Positions 17,701 to 25,085 of a DNA stretch of 64,000 nt are shown in pieces. This DNA comes from Clostridia bacterium (GTDB taxonomy: Bacteria > Bacillota > Clostridia > Christensenellales > Aristaeellaceae). The stretch lies in assembly GCA_017938695.1 (NCBI GenBank), contig JAGBBA010000012.1, forward strand, positions 1-64,000, given 5' to 3'. Position 1 is the stretch's first letter. Every line of letters starts with the position of its first letter. Under the pieces are notes generated by a model. It saw only the letters and a program-made list of their open reading frames with translations. It was not told the origin of the DNA and did no database searches. The position numbers and the translations under genes are program-made.

Positions 17701-17796
17701 ACCGAGGAAACCTTCTCAGCTGGCGTGATCGCCGGCAGCGCAGCCCAGCGCATCCGCGGCCAGGAGGCCAGGGAGATCCATATCACGCTTAAATAA
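14707..17796 (+). CDS. inverting disaccharide/oligoglucan phosphorylase (GH94/GH149/GH161 type)
   Basis: A 1029-residue cytoplasmic phosphorylase with a beta-sandwich N-domain and an alpha6/alpha6 catalytic barrel. The ATG at 14707 follows TGAGGTG. Signatures include the N-terminal [20 protein letters not shown], the [14 protein letters not shown] motif (where the general acid aspartate of this clan sits) and a late [18 protein letters not shown]-like helix. Classical GH94 cellobiose phosphorylases are about 800 residues; the 1029-residue length and NQNRR motif point more to the beta-1,3-glucan phosphorylase families GH149 or GH161. Products would be glucose 1-phosphate and a shortened oligosaccharide. 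It stands alone, without transporter or hydrolase partner beside it. The family-level call is moderate. Confidence 0.7.
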   Translation: [1029 protein letters not shown]

Positions 17797-17806
17797 GCAC
17801 AGCAAA

Positions 17807-17838
17807 GGGCCGGAGCAAATTGCTCCAGCCCCGTTTTG
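17807..17838 (+). terminator. intrinsic terminator of the phosphorylase gene
   Basis: GGGCCGGAGCA pairs with TGCTCCAGCCC (one mismatch) around AAT, followed by CGTTTTG. It lies between convergent genes. Confidence 0.7.
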
Positions 17839-17843
17839 TTTGG

Positions 17844-18362
17844 TTATTCAATGTGAGCTACTGTGAGGGGTTTCGGCAGGCTATCCTGCTCGTTCATGCG
17901 GATCATATCGTCGTACATCTTTTCATACAGGCGCAGGATCTGCTGGTTGGTGGTTTCGCGGGCGCGTACCACTTCTGCGGCGGCTTCTGCTTTGGCTTTG
18001 CCCATGATGTTGCCAGGTGCGCCGCAGTCACCGCTGTCACCATCGCCCATCTGAGTCAGAGATTCAAATGCAGAGGTGATGTATCCGGTCTGGTTGATGA
18101 TGTCGTTGATCCGCGTCAGGATATCGGCCACGGTCATATCGCCGAAAATCTTCATGGTATTGCTCATGTGTTCGTCCTCCATCTTGTTTCCCTCCCCAGG
18201 GGCAAAATGGCTGCGGCCACTGGCCGCCGGACACGCAAGGCAAATTCTGTTTTCTGCAACGAAGCGTGCCCGTCCATGTTTCACAAGACCTTTCGCCCTC
18301 TTGGGGTAGGTCGATTCATACACGTTACCCGCTTCGTCGACAACTTCAATGTTTTTTTCCAT
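17844..18362 (-). CDS. conserved protein with an N-terminal 'PKRAKGLVKHGRARF' motif and helical C-terminus
   Basis: 172 residues from the ATG preceded by GGGGG (an in-frame ATG also lies 9 nt upstream). The first 45 residues, VVDEAGNVYESTYPKRAKGL followed by VKHGRARFVAENRICLACP, form a compact motif recalling the N-terminus of RRXRR-type proteins (a 'P.RA..L...GkA' pattern) and recurring, as far as I recall, in many Clostridia hypothetical proteins. After a linker, residues 70-165 are predicted helical (IFGDMTVADILTRINDIINQ, then RLYEKMYDDMIRMNEQ). No catalytic residues, membrane helix or signal peptide. Function unknown; a nucleic-acid or protein-interaction role is only speculation. Monocistronic. 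Confidence 0.6.
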   Translation of the reverse strand: MEKNIEVVDEAGNVYESTYPKRAKGLVKHGRARFVAENRICLACPAASGRSHFAPGEGNKMEDEHMSNTMKIFGDMTVADILTRINDIINQTGYITSAFESLTQMGDGDSGDCGAPGNIMGKAKAEAAAEVVRARETTNQQILRLYEKMYDDMIRMNEQDSLPKPLTVAHIE

Positions 18363-18432
18363 GGGTGTCATCCCCCGTTGTCAACTTGAACGCCGTTTTT
18401 TGTGATGGGTGCCGTCCCCGGTTCATATGCCC

Positions 18433-18461
18433 ATTATAGCACACCGCCGCACAATTTGGAA
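18433..18461 (-). promoter_or_regulatory. possible promoter of the 17844-18362 gene
   Basis: On the minus strand TTCCAA (18456-18461), a 17-nt spacer and TATAAT (18433-18438). The -35 box is weak and the -10 is perfect. Confidence 0.5.
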
Positions 18462-18534
18462 AGAACAAAATATTTTTCCAGTTAATGCAATGCTTTCCAC
18501 CCCTGTTTCGTCTAATAAAGCAGGAGGGGATTTG

Positions 18535-19374
18535 ATGAAGAGATTGCTCGTATTGCTCCTGGCGGGGCTGCTGCTCACCGCCTGCACCGCACCGGCGGAG
18601 CAGACTGCCGCTGCCCAGGCCACCCGTGCCGCCATCCAGAACATTGATTTTGACCCGGCCCAGGTGGGCACGCTGCAATCTGCCACCCTCACCTGGACGG
18701 AGTACAGCGACCGCAGCATCATCCACACCGGTGCGCTGACCGACGCCGAGAGCCTCCGCACGCTGGAACAGCTGCTCTCCGCCGCCAAGCGGATGGAGGG
18801 TATCCCCCAGTGCTTTGAAACCGCCCATCAGCACGAACTGGCCCTGGTGCGCCAGGACGGCTCCATTATGACGGTGCTGGTTTCCCTGGACAGCTGCCCC
18901 ACCCTGCGCGAGGGCGACACCTGTTTTGATTTCAGTGCTGCTGCCGATACCAACCAGGCCATTTACGACCTGTTTGGCGCAACAGTCGTCGCGCCGCCGC
19001 CGGAAGCACCCTTTGACCCGGCGCAAGTCGGCACGCTGCGTTCCGCCACCCTTTTGTGGACGGAATCCGCCGACCGCAGCACCTACCACAGTGCCACCCT
19101 GGCCGACAGGAACAAGCTCTCCCTGCTGGAAAAGCTGCTTTCCGGTGCCACGCGGATGGAGAACATCCCCATGTGCTTCGACGGCCCTGCACGGCACGAG
19201 CTGACCCTGACCCTGCAGGACGGCTCCCGGATGACGGTGCTGGTGTCCCTGGACAGCTGCCCCTACCTGCGGGAAGGCGATGTGTGCTTCTCCTACAAAC
19301 GCATGGCCAAGCAGCTCACCGGCAAGGACACCAACGAAGCCATCTACGATTTGTTCGATGCCCATATCAACTGA
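18535..19374 (+). CDS. lipoprotein with two near-identical ~93-residue repeats
   Basis: 279 residues. A lipoprotein signal ends in the lipobox LLTAC (C17), so the protein should be anchored to the outer face of the membrane. Two copies of one domain follow, residues 39-131 and 160-252, each starting FDPAQVGTL and containing MTVLVSLDSCP, LREGD and (after the repeat) TN(Q/E)AIYDLF. Counting by eye, 62 of 93 aligned positions are identical, so the duplication is fairly recent. Paired cysteines in each copy (CF, DSCP, CF) could form disulfides. I do not recognise the domain. Start supported by AGGAGGGG. It has its own terminator and no operon partner. Confidence 0.8.
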   Translation: MKRLLVLLLAGLLLTACTAPAEQTAAAQATRAAIQNIDFDPAQVGTLQSATLTWTEYSDRSIIHTGALTDAESLRTLEQLLSAAKRMEGIPQCFETAHQHELALVRQDGSIMTVLVSLDSCPTLREGDTCFDFSAAADTNQAIYDLFGATVVAPPPEAPFDPAQVGTLRSATLLWTESADRSTYHSATLADRNKLSLLEKLLSGATRMENIPMCFDGPARHELTLTLQDGSRMTVLVSLDSCPYLREGDVCFSYKRMAKQLTGKDTNEAIYDLFDAHIN

Positions 19375-19385
19375 CGCATACAAAA

Positions 19386-19419
19386 AAGAGCCTGGACTTG
19401 ATTCGTCCAGGCTCTTTTT
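19386..19419. terminator. bidirectional terminator between lipoprotein and GH5 genes
   Basis: AGAGCCTGGAC and GTCCAGGCTCT form an 11-bp stem with a 7-nt loop; A and T tracts lie on opposite sides, serving both convergent genes. Confidence 0.85.
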
Positions 19420-19421
19420 GC

Positions 19422-20354
19422 TTACAGATATTTCACCATTTCGTCGCGCACACCGTCCAGCCGGGCGTCGCTCAGGCCGAAGTCCATCTGCTTGTAGCTC
19501 CACATGGCGCGGGCGATGCCGTGCTTCTCGAACACCGCGTTGATGGCCTTGAGCCACTTCACAGCCTCTTCCGGGGCCGCCTGGTCGATCACGCCGTACT
19601 CGCCGCAGTACAGGGTAGTGTGGTTGCGCTCAGCAGCCTCCAGGGCCGGGGCGAAGTGCTTCTCGAAGAACGCCTCCGTGGCACCGCTTTCCTCGTAGGT
19701 GATGCCGGTCTTGCCGATGAGCTCCGGCACCCAGCCAGCACCCTGGTGGGTGAAGAACAAGGGATCGTAGCAGTGGAAGTTGTACAGGCACTTGTCGTCG
19801 CAGGGAGCGGCCAGGTCCTTCACGGCGGGCGCGCTGTTGTTGTGGTAGCTGCCCACCAGGATGATCATCTCCGGGGCGATGGCGCGGATGCGGCGGATGG
19901 CCTCGTGGGAGATGCGGTTCCAGGCGTCGATAAAGCTCTGGTCGGTGACCTCGTTCAGCAGTTCAAAGGCCATCAGGTCGGTCATCTGGCCGTAGCGGCG
20001 GGCGATGTTCTCCCACAGGGCGTAGAACCGCTCCTGATAGCTTTCGCTGTCGAAGAAGCCCGTTTCCTTTTCGCCCACATCAAAGGAGAAGCCGGCGGTC
20101 TTGTGCAGATCCAGCACCATCTTCAGGCCGTACTTGCGGCACATGTCCGCCGCCCAGTCCAGCTTCTGATAGCCGCGGCCATCGTCCAGCACGTTGTAGT
20201 CCACGGGAATGCGCACGTGGTCCACCTTCCAGGAGGCAATGCGTGCAAAGTCCTCTTCCTTGATGAACTCGTTCAGCCGCTCATCGGAGTAGTCGCACTG
20301 GCTCAGCCAGCCGCCCAGGTTGATACCGCGGTAGATACCCATCTTTTTCAGCAT
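19422..20354 (-). CDS. GH5-family glycoside hydrolase
   Basis: A 310-residue TIM-barrel hydrolase. The N-terminal RGINLGGWLSQ, ARIASWKVDHVRIPVDY and DLHK segments are GH5 hallmarks. Catalytic glutamates are E135 in AFELLNEV (acid/base) and E252 in TLYCGEYGV (nucleophile); His in NFHCYDP and Trp in MWSYKQMD complete the active site. The GINLGGWL start recalls exo-beta-1,3-glucanase or endoglucanase subfamilies, but the exact specificity cannot be read. There is no signal peptide. It overlaps the end of pflA by 7 bp and has its own GGAGGA site, so it is the last gene of the pfl operon, an unusual place for a hydrolase. Confidence 0.85.
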   Translation of the reverse strand: MLKKMGIYRGINLGGWLSQCDYSDERLNEFIKEEDFARIASWKVDHVRIPVDYNVLDDGRGYQKLDWAADMCRKYGLKMVLDLHKTAGFSFDVGEKETGFFDSESYQERFYALWENIARRYGQMTDLMAFELLNEVTDQSFIDAWNRISHEAIRRIRAIAPEMIILVGSYHNNSAPAVKDLAAPCDDKCLYNFHCYDPLFFTHQGAGWVPELIGKTGITYEESGATEAFFEKHFAPALEAAERNHTTLYCGEYGVIDQAAPEEAVKWLKAINAVFEKHGIARAMWSYKQMDFGLSDARLDGVRDEMVKYL

Positions 20355-21079
20355 GGTGATTCCTCCTGTTTGGTGTGCAGTTGCTCGTTCAGCTCCGCCA
20401 TGGCCTCTCGGGTGGGTTCCGGCAGATGCCCGAAGGCGAAGGGTATGCCCATTTTGTCGTACTTCACCTGGCAGATCTTGCGGAAGGGCAATAGCTCCAC
20501 CTTGTCCACGCAGGAGTTGGCGGCGGCGATGGCCTTCAGCCGGGCGATGTTCTCCCCGTTGTCGTTCAGGGTGGGGATGATCACCTGCCGCAGCGTAACG
20601 GGGATGCCCCGCTTCTGCAATTCCGCCAGGAACGCCACCGGCCCTGCCATGCCGCAGCCCACATGGGCCCGGTAATCTTCGTCGGTGGTGTATTTGATGT
20701 CCAGCAGCACCCGGTCGGTCACATCCAGCAGGGCGTGAACCTTTTCGTTCAGAATGCTGCCGGAGGTGTCCAGGCAGGTGTTGATGCCCTCTTCATGGCA
20801 CAGGCGGAACAGTTCGCACACGAAATCCGCCTGCAAAAGAGGTTCGCCGCCGGAGACCGTAATGCCTCCCTCCTGCCCGAAATATTCCTTGAAGCGCACC
20901 ACACGCTTCACCACATCTTCCGGGGTATGGAGGCTGCCGCCCTCAAGGGCCCAGGTGTCGGGGTTGTGGCAGCAGCCGCAGCGCAGGTTGCACCCCTGCA
21001 TGAACACCACGAACCGGATGCCCGGGCCGTCGATGGTGCCCAGGCTCTGAAAGGAATGGATCCGGCCTGTCATGCTCAT
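20348..21079 (-). CDS. pflA: pyruvate formate-lyase activating enzyme (radical SAM)
   Basis: Installs the glycyl radical on PflB using S-adenosylmethionine and a [4Fe-4S] cluster. A 243-residue protein with the cluster motif CX3CX2C at C30-C34-C37 ([17 protein letters not shown]), the glycine-rich SAM motif [13 protein letters not shown] and the TCLDTSG strand. Length and motifs match standard PflA. Its ATG overlaps the pflB stop (ATGA), so it is translationally coupled. Confidence 0.95.
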   Translation of the reverse strand: MSMTGRIHSFQSLGTIDGPGIRFVVFMQGCNLRCGCCHNPDTWALEGGSLHTPEDVVKRVVRFKEYFGQEGGITVSGGEPLLQADFVCELFRLCHEEGINTCLDTSGSILNEKVHALLDVTDRVLLDIKYTTDEDYRAHVGCGMAGPVAFLAELQKRGIPVTLRQVIIPTLNDNGENIARLKAIAAANSCVDKVELLPFRKICQVKYDKMGIPFAFGHLPEPTREAMAELNEQLHTKQEESPC

Positions 21080-23307
21080 ACGGTTTCATGGAAGGTGCGG
21101 CTGATGACCTCGCGCTGCTGCTCGCGGGAGAGCTTGTTGAAGTTCACCGCATAGCCGGACACGCGGATGGTCAGGTTGGGGTAGTCCTCGGGGTTCTCGT
21201 AAGCCTTCAGCAGGGTTTCGCGGTTCATCACGTTCACGTTGATGTGATGGGCCATCTTGCCGAAATAGCCGTCCAGGATGCCCACCAGGTTATTGATGCG
21301 CGCCTCCTCGGTGCGGCCCAGGGCCTCAGGGGTGATGGAGAAGGTGTTCGAAATGCCGTCGCGGCAGTCGTTGTAATCCAGCTTGGCCACGGAGTTCAGC
21401 GCAGCCAGGGCACCGTTTTCCTCACGGTTGTGCATGGGGTTGGCACCGGGGGCAAAGGGCGCGGAGGCATGGCGGCCGTCGGGGGTGGCACCGGTATGCT
21501 TGCCATAGGCCACGTTGGAGGTGATGGTCAAAACAGACAGGGTGTGCTCCGCATGGCGGTAGGTGGGGGTCTTGCGCAGCTCGGTGATCACGCGGTGGGC
21601 CATATCCTTGGCGATCATATCCACCCGGTCGTCGTCGTTGCCGTACTTGGGGAAGTCGCCCACGGTTTCAAAATCGGTAATGAAGCCGTTCTGGTTCTTC
21701 ACCGGATGCACGCTGGCATACTTGATGGCGCTCAGGCTGTCCGCCACCACGGAAAGACCGGCAATGCCAAAGGCCATAAAGCGGTGCACGTCGGTATCGT
21801 GCAGGGCCATCTGGGTCTTTTCGTAGGCGTACTTGTCGTGCATGTAGTGGATGATGTTCATGGTGTTCACATACAGGTGGGACAGCCAGGCGATGTAGGT
21901 ATCGAACCGCTCCATCACCGCGTCGTAGGTGAGGGTGTCGCCCTCCATCACGGGCATCTGGGGGCCGATGTGCATGCCGCTGGTGTGGTCATAGCCGCCG
22001 TTGATAGCGATCAGCAGAAGCTTGGCCAGGTTGCAGCGGGCACCGAAGAACTGCATCTGCTTGCCCACCTTCATGGCGGAAACGCAGCAGGCAATGGCAT
22101 AATCGTCGCCGTAGATGGGGCGCATCAGGTCGTCGTTTTCATACTGGATGGAGTCCGTATCCGCAGACACCTTAGCGCAGAACTTCTTGAAGCTCTCCGG
22201 CAATGCCTTGGACCAGAGCACCGTCAGGTTGGGTTCGGGGGAAGAGCCCAGGGTGTACAGGGTGTTCAGCACGCGGTAGCTGGACTTGGTCACCAGGGTG
22301 CGGCCGTCCTCGCCCATGCCGCCCACGGCCTCGGTGATCCACATGGGATCGCCGCCGAAGAGCTCGTTGTACTCGGGGGTGCGCAGATGGCGGGCCATGC
22401 GCAGCTTGATCACGAAGTCGTCCATCAGCTCCTGGGCAGTTTCCTCGGTGAGGGTGCCATTGGCCAGGTCGCGCTCGATGTAGATATCGAAGAAGGTGCT
22501 CACGCGGCCCAGGGACATGGCGGCACCGTTCTGCTCCTTGATGGCACCCAGGTAGCCGAAATAGGTCCACTGGATAGCTTCGCGGGCATTCTGGGCAGGC
22601 TGGCTGATGTCAAATCCGTACATGGCGGCCATTTCCTTCAGGTAGCCCAGGAAGGCGATCTGCTGGTACAGCTCTTCGTCCAGGCGGATGTGCTCGGTAT
22701 CGAAGGCACCGTTGGACAGATTGGCCTTGTCCTTCTTCTTTTCCTCGATCAGGCGATCCACGCCGTAGAGGGCCACGCGGCGGTAGTCGCCGATGATGCG
22801 GCCGCGACCGTAGGCATCCGGCAGACCGGTAATGACGTGGCTCTTGCGGGCAGCGCGCATCTCATCGGTGTAGGCGCGGAACACGCCATCGTTATGGGTG
22901 GTGCGGAAGCGGAACTCCTCCTCCACCTTGCTGGAGAGCTTGTAGCCATAGGCTTCGCAGGCCTGGCGCACCATGCGCATGCCGCCGAAGGGATTCACGC
23001 TGCGCTTGAGGGGGCGGTTAGTCTGCAAACCCACGATGATCTCGTTATCCTTGTCAATATAGCCGGGGGTGAAGGCGGTGAGGGACGCCACCGTGGCGGT
23101 GTCGATGTCCAGCACGCCGCCGAACTGCCGCTCCAGCTTGAACAGATCCTGCACCTTTTCCATCAGGGCGTTGGTGCGGGGCGTTGCCTTGGCCAGGAAG
23201 GCACTGTCGCCGGTGTATTCCTTGTAATTCTGCTGGATAAAGTCGCGCACGTTGATCTCATTCTGCCATGCGCCGCCATTGAAGCCAGTCCAATGCTTAT
23301 GTTCCAT
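21076..23307 (-). CDS. pflB: formate C-acetyltransferase (pyruvate formate-lyase)
   Basis: Converts pyruvate and CoA to acetyl-CoA and formate in anaerobic mixed-acid fermentation. At 743 residues it has normal length. The adjacent catalytic cysteines are C407-C408 ([10 protein letters not shown]) and the glycyl radical site is G718 in [28 protein letters not shown] matches canonical PFL rather than diol dehydratase or choline lyase relatives. The gene is first in a pflB-pflA-GH5 operon, preceded by a consensus promoter, a ZTP riboswitch and an intrinsic terminator in the leader, so expression is likely tied to folate/one-carbon status. Confidence 0.96.
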   Translation of the reverse strand: MEHKHWTGFNGGAWQNEINVRDFIQQNYKEYTGDSAFLAKATPRTNALMEKVQDLFKLERQFGGVLDIDTATVASLTAFTPGYIDKDNEIIVGLQTNRPLKRSVNPFGGMRMVRQACEAYGYKLSSKVEEEFRFRTTHNDGVFRAYTDEMRAARKSHVITGLPDAYGRGRIIGDYRRVALYGVDRLIEEKKKDKANLSNGAFDTEHIRLDEELYQQIAFLGYLKEMAAMYGFDISQPAQNAREAIQWTYFGYLGAIKEQNGAAMSLGRVSTFFDIYIERDLANGTLTEETAQELMDDFVIKLRMARHLRTPEYNELFGGDPMWITEAVGGMGEDGRTLVTKSSYRVLNTLYTLGSSPEPNLTVLWSKALPESFKKFCAKVSADTDSIQYENDDLMRPIYGDDYAIACCVSAMKVGKQMQFFGARCNLAKLLLIAINGGYDHTSGMHIGPQMPVMEGDTLTYDAVMERFDTYIAWLSHLYVNTMNIIHYMHDKYAYEKTQMALHDTDVHRFMAFGIAGLSVVADSLSAIKYASVHPVKNQNGFITDFETVGDFPKYGNDDDRVDMIAKDMAHRVITELRKTPTYRHAEHTLSVLTITSNVAYGKHTGATPDGRHASAPFAPGANPMHNREENGALAALNSVAKLDYNDCRDGISNTFSITPEALGRTEEARINNLVGILDGYFGKMAHHINVNVMNRETLLKAYENPEDYPNLTIRVSGYAVNFNKLSREQQREVISRTFHETV

Positions 23308-23320
23308 GTTCTTCCTCCTG

Positions 23321-23360
23321 TAAAAAACAAAAAGAGCAATCCAGCACTGCGCTGAATTGC
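23321..23360 (-). terminator. riboswitch-controlled intrinsic terminator in the pflB leader
   Basis: On the minus strand GCAATTCAGC and GCTGGATTGC pair fully (one G-U) around GCAGT, followed by TCTTTTTGTTTTTT. It ends about 10 nt before the ribosome-binding site AGGAGGAAG. The loop CGCAGTGCT is complementary to AGCACTGCG inside the upstream aptamer, giving mutually exclusive folds. Confidence 0.85.
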
Positions 23361-23434
23361 CCAGACGGTCGGCATTACAACTTTTACACTTCCCCGCAGT
23401 GCTCTGCGTTTATCCGTCAGTCATGTAAAAGCAC
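23357..23434 (-). ncRNA. ZTP/ZMP riboswitch (pfl motif)
   Basis: The pflB leader RNA carries the pfl-motif signature elements in order: GACUGACGG (23414-23422), a CACUGCGGGGAAGUG stem-loop (23387-23401) and GCCGACCGUCUGGGCA near the 3' end (from about 23373 down to 23358). GACGG and CCGUC pair to form the outer helix. This class senses ZTP/ZMP, a sign of 10-formyl-tetrahydrofolate shortage, and was named for its link to pfl genes. The 3' end (GGGCA) runs straight into the terminator stem, as expected for ligand-controlled transcription termination with ON switching. RNA starts about 7 nt after the -10 box, at the aptamer 5' edge. Confidence 0.85.
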
Positions 23435-23440
23435 GCCTTT

Positions 23441-23469
23441 ATTGTAGCTAAAGCAAACCGTTTTGTCAA
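23441..23469 (-). promoter_or_regulatory. sigma-70 promoter of the pfl operon
   Basis: On the minus strand TTGACA (23464-23469), a 17-nt spacer and TACAAT (23441-23446). Confidence 0.8.
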
Positions 23470-23504
23470 GCGGAGAACGGGGTGTTCTTCTTGTTAATTA
23501 ATCA

Positions 23505-24896
23505 TCAATATCTGATCCTTCGGGCAGGCAGCAGCATGTGCGCCACGTCCTTCAGCGTGCCCTCCTGATCCTTGGGCATGCGGGGCACCAGCAGCATCGT
23601 GAAGCCGAAGCGCAGCACCACGGAGAGCAGGATCAGCATCTTGTAGCGGTCGAAGAAGCCCTCGAAGATATGCGCGCCGTTCCACCACTCCAGCAGCCAG
23701 CCGCCGCACATGGTACCCAGGGCCGCACCGGCCATGGCCGTGATGCAGGAGAAAATGGCGATGTAGGTGGGGCGGCTTTCATCCGGGGAGGTGGACAGCT
23801 GCATGCTGTTGGCCGCCAGGTTGCTGCCGCACCAGAAGGTGGCACCCACCAGGTTGTGCAGCAGGGTGGGCAGCACATTACCGGGGGTAGAGATCAGGTA
23901 GAACAGGGGCGTCAGCGATGCGCCGATGCAGCCCAGCAGCATCACGTTGCGGCTGCCGAACTGGTCCAGCGCGCGGCCCCACCGAGGCACGATGATCACC
24001 GTGGCGATGGACGAGGCCACCGTGCCGAACACCGTGATCTGCATAAAGGTCAGCCCCATGGTGTTCATGGCATAGGGCGTCAGGTAGGCACCGGACAGGT
24101 TGGCCGTAAAGCACCAGGCCGTCCACATGATCACCAGCTGGCGGAAGGGCTTGTTTTTCAGGGCTTCCACCATGGTCTTGCCCATCTGGATCTTCTTGTT
24201 GGCGGTGGGCTTCACCTCCGGCGCAAAGCCGAAGCAGATCATATCCATCGCGCCCAGCGCGCCGCCGATGAGGAAGATCACCAGGTACTTGCTGTCCACC
24301 GGCAAAACGTCCAGCATATAGGCCACCAGCAGGCCGAAGAGCAGGCTGCCCACCGCCAGAATGCTGTCGCGGAAGGAAAGCCATCTGCCGCGGATGCGGA
24401 TGGGGGCCATGTCTGAGAACCAGGGGAACCAGCACACGTTGATCACCGCGCCGCAGCAGGACGAAATGCCCAGCAGCGTGATGAGGGTATACAGCTTCAT
24501 CTTTCCCTCGTCCATGCCGCCCAGCAGGGGCAAAAGGCCGAACAGCATCCACAACAGCCGGGAGAACAGGCCAATAGTCAGCAGGTAAATCTTGCGCTTC
24601 TGCGTTTTGTTCACCAGCATGGAAAAGGGCAGCTGCAACAGCGCCGCTATCTGAGGCAAGGCCACCAGCAGGCCGAACTCCATGTCGCCTGCACCCAGGG
24701 CGCCTGCCAGGCCCACCATGGCCGCCGTGCCGCCGCCGCAGATGATGCCGTGCAGCGTGCCGAACATATTGCCGGCCATCATGCAGTTCAGGCCGTTGCG
24801 GACAGGCTTGTCCAAATGTGCTTCATCATAGAGCATGTTCAGCGGGCCGTGGCCCTTCTTTTTGCTGAATCGTCTGCGGATATCTGCAAGCTTCAT
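23505..24896 (-). CDS. MFS transporter
   Basis: A 463-residue major-facilitator protein with about twelve helices. The start is the ATG followed by KLADIRRRF, 9 nt after GGAGGAG; longer starts lack an RBS. It begins with a cytoplasmic amphipathic stretch, then NGLNCMMAGNMFGTLHGIIC. Loop 2-3 has the basic NKTQKRKIYLLT, and IRIRGRWLSFRDS lies mid-protein. It belongs to the MFS_1 type seen in gut Clostridia beside glycosidases; the substrate is not evident, sugar being suggested by the divergent GH43 gene. The shared intergenic palindrome (24969-24987) supports co-regulation. Confidence 0.85.
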   Translation of the reverse strand: MKLADIRRRFSKKKGHGPLNMLYDEAHLDKPVRNGLNCMMAGNMFGTLHGIICGGGTAAMVGLAGALGAGDMEFGLLVALPQIAALLQLPFSMLVNKTQKRKIYLLTIGLFSRLLWMLFGLLPLLGGMDEGKMKLYTLITLLGISSCCGAVINVCWFPWFSDMAPIRIRGRWLSFRDSILAVGSLLFGLLVAYMLDVLPVDSKYLVIFLIGGALGAMDMICFGFAPEVKPTANKKIQMGKTMVEALKNKPFRQLVIMWTAWCFTANLSGAYLTPYAMNTMGLTFMQITVFGTVASSIATVIIVPRWGRALDQFGSRNVMLLGCIGASLTPLFYLISTPGNVLPTLLHNLVGATFWCGSNLAANSMQLSTSPDESRPTYIAIFSCITAMAGAALGTMCGGWLLEWWNGAHIFEGFFDRYKMLILLSVVLRFGFTMLLVPRMPKDQEGTLKDVAHMLLPARRIRY

Positions 24897-24968
24897 CGCA
24901 TACTCTCCTCCGAACTTCATATACCCATACACGGTAGAGGATTCGCCCCCCGCAAGGTAATTCCTGCC

Positions 24969-24987
24969 AGAAAACAAATTGTTTTCT
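24969..24987. promoter_or_regulatory. 19-bp perfect palindrome between divergent MFS and GH43 genes
   Basis: AGAAAACAA and TTGTTTTCT flank a single A. It lies between the start codons of the divergently transcribed MFS and GH43 genes and is a strong operator candidate. The binding protein is unknown; the AraC-type regulator at 26177 is a possibility. Confidence 0.6.
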
Positions 24988-25085
24988 TTCAATATATGTC
25001 CATTGAAGCAGCAGGAAAAACCGCCCGGATGTAGAACCTGTTTCTTTGGTCATTCCACATGTACATTCTGGAGGTCCCGAACCCT

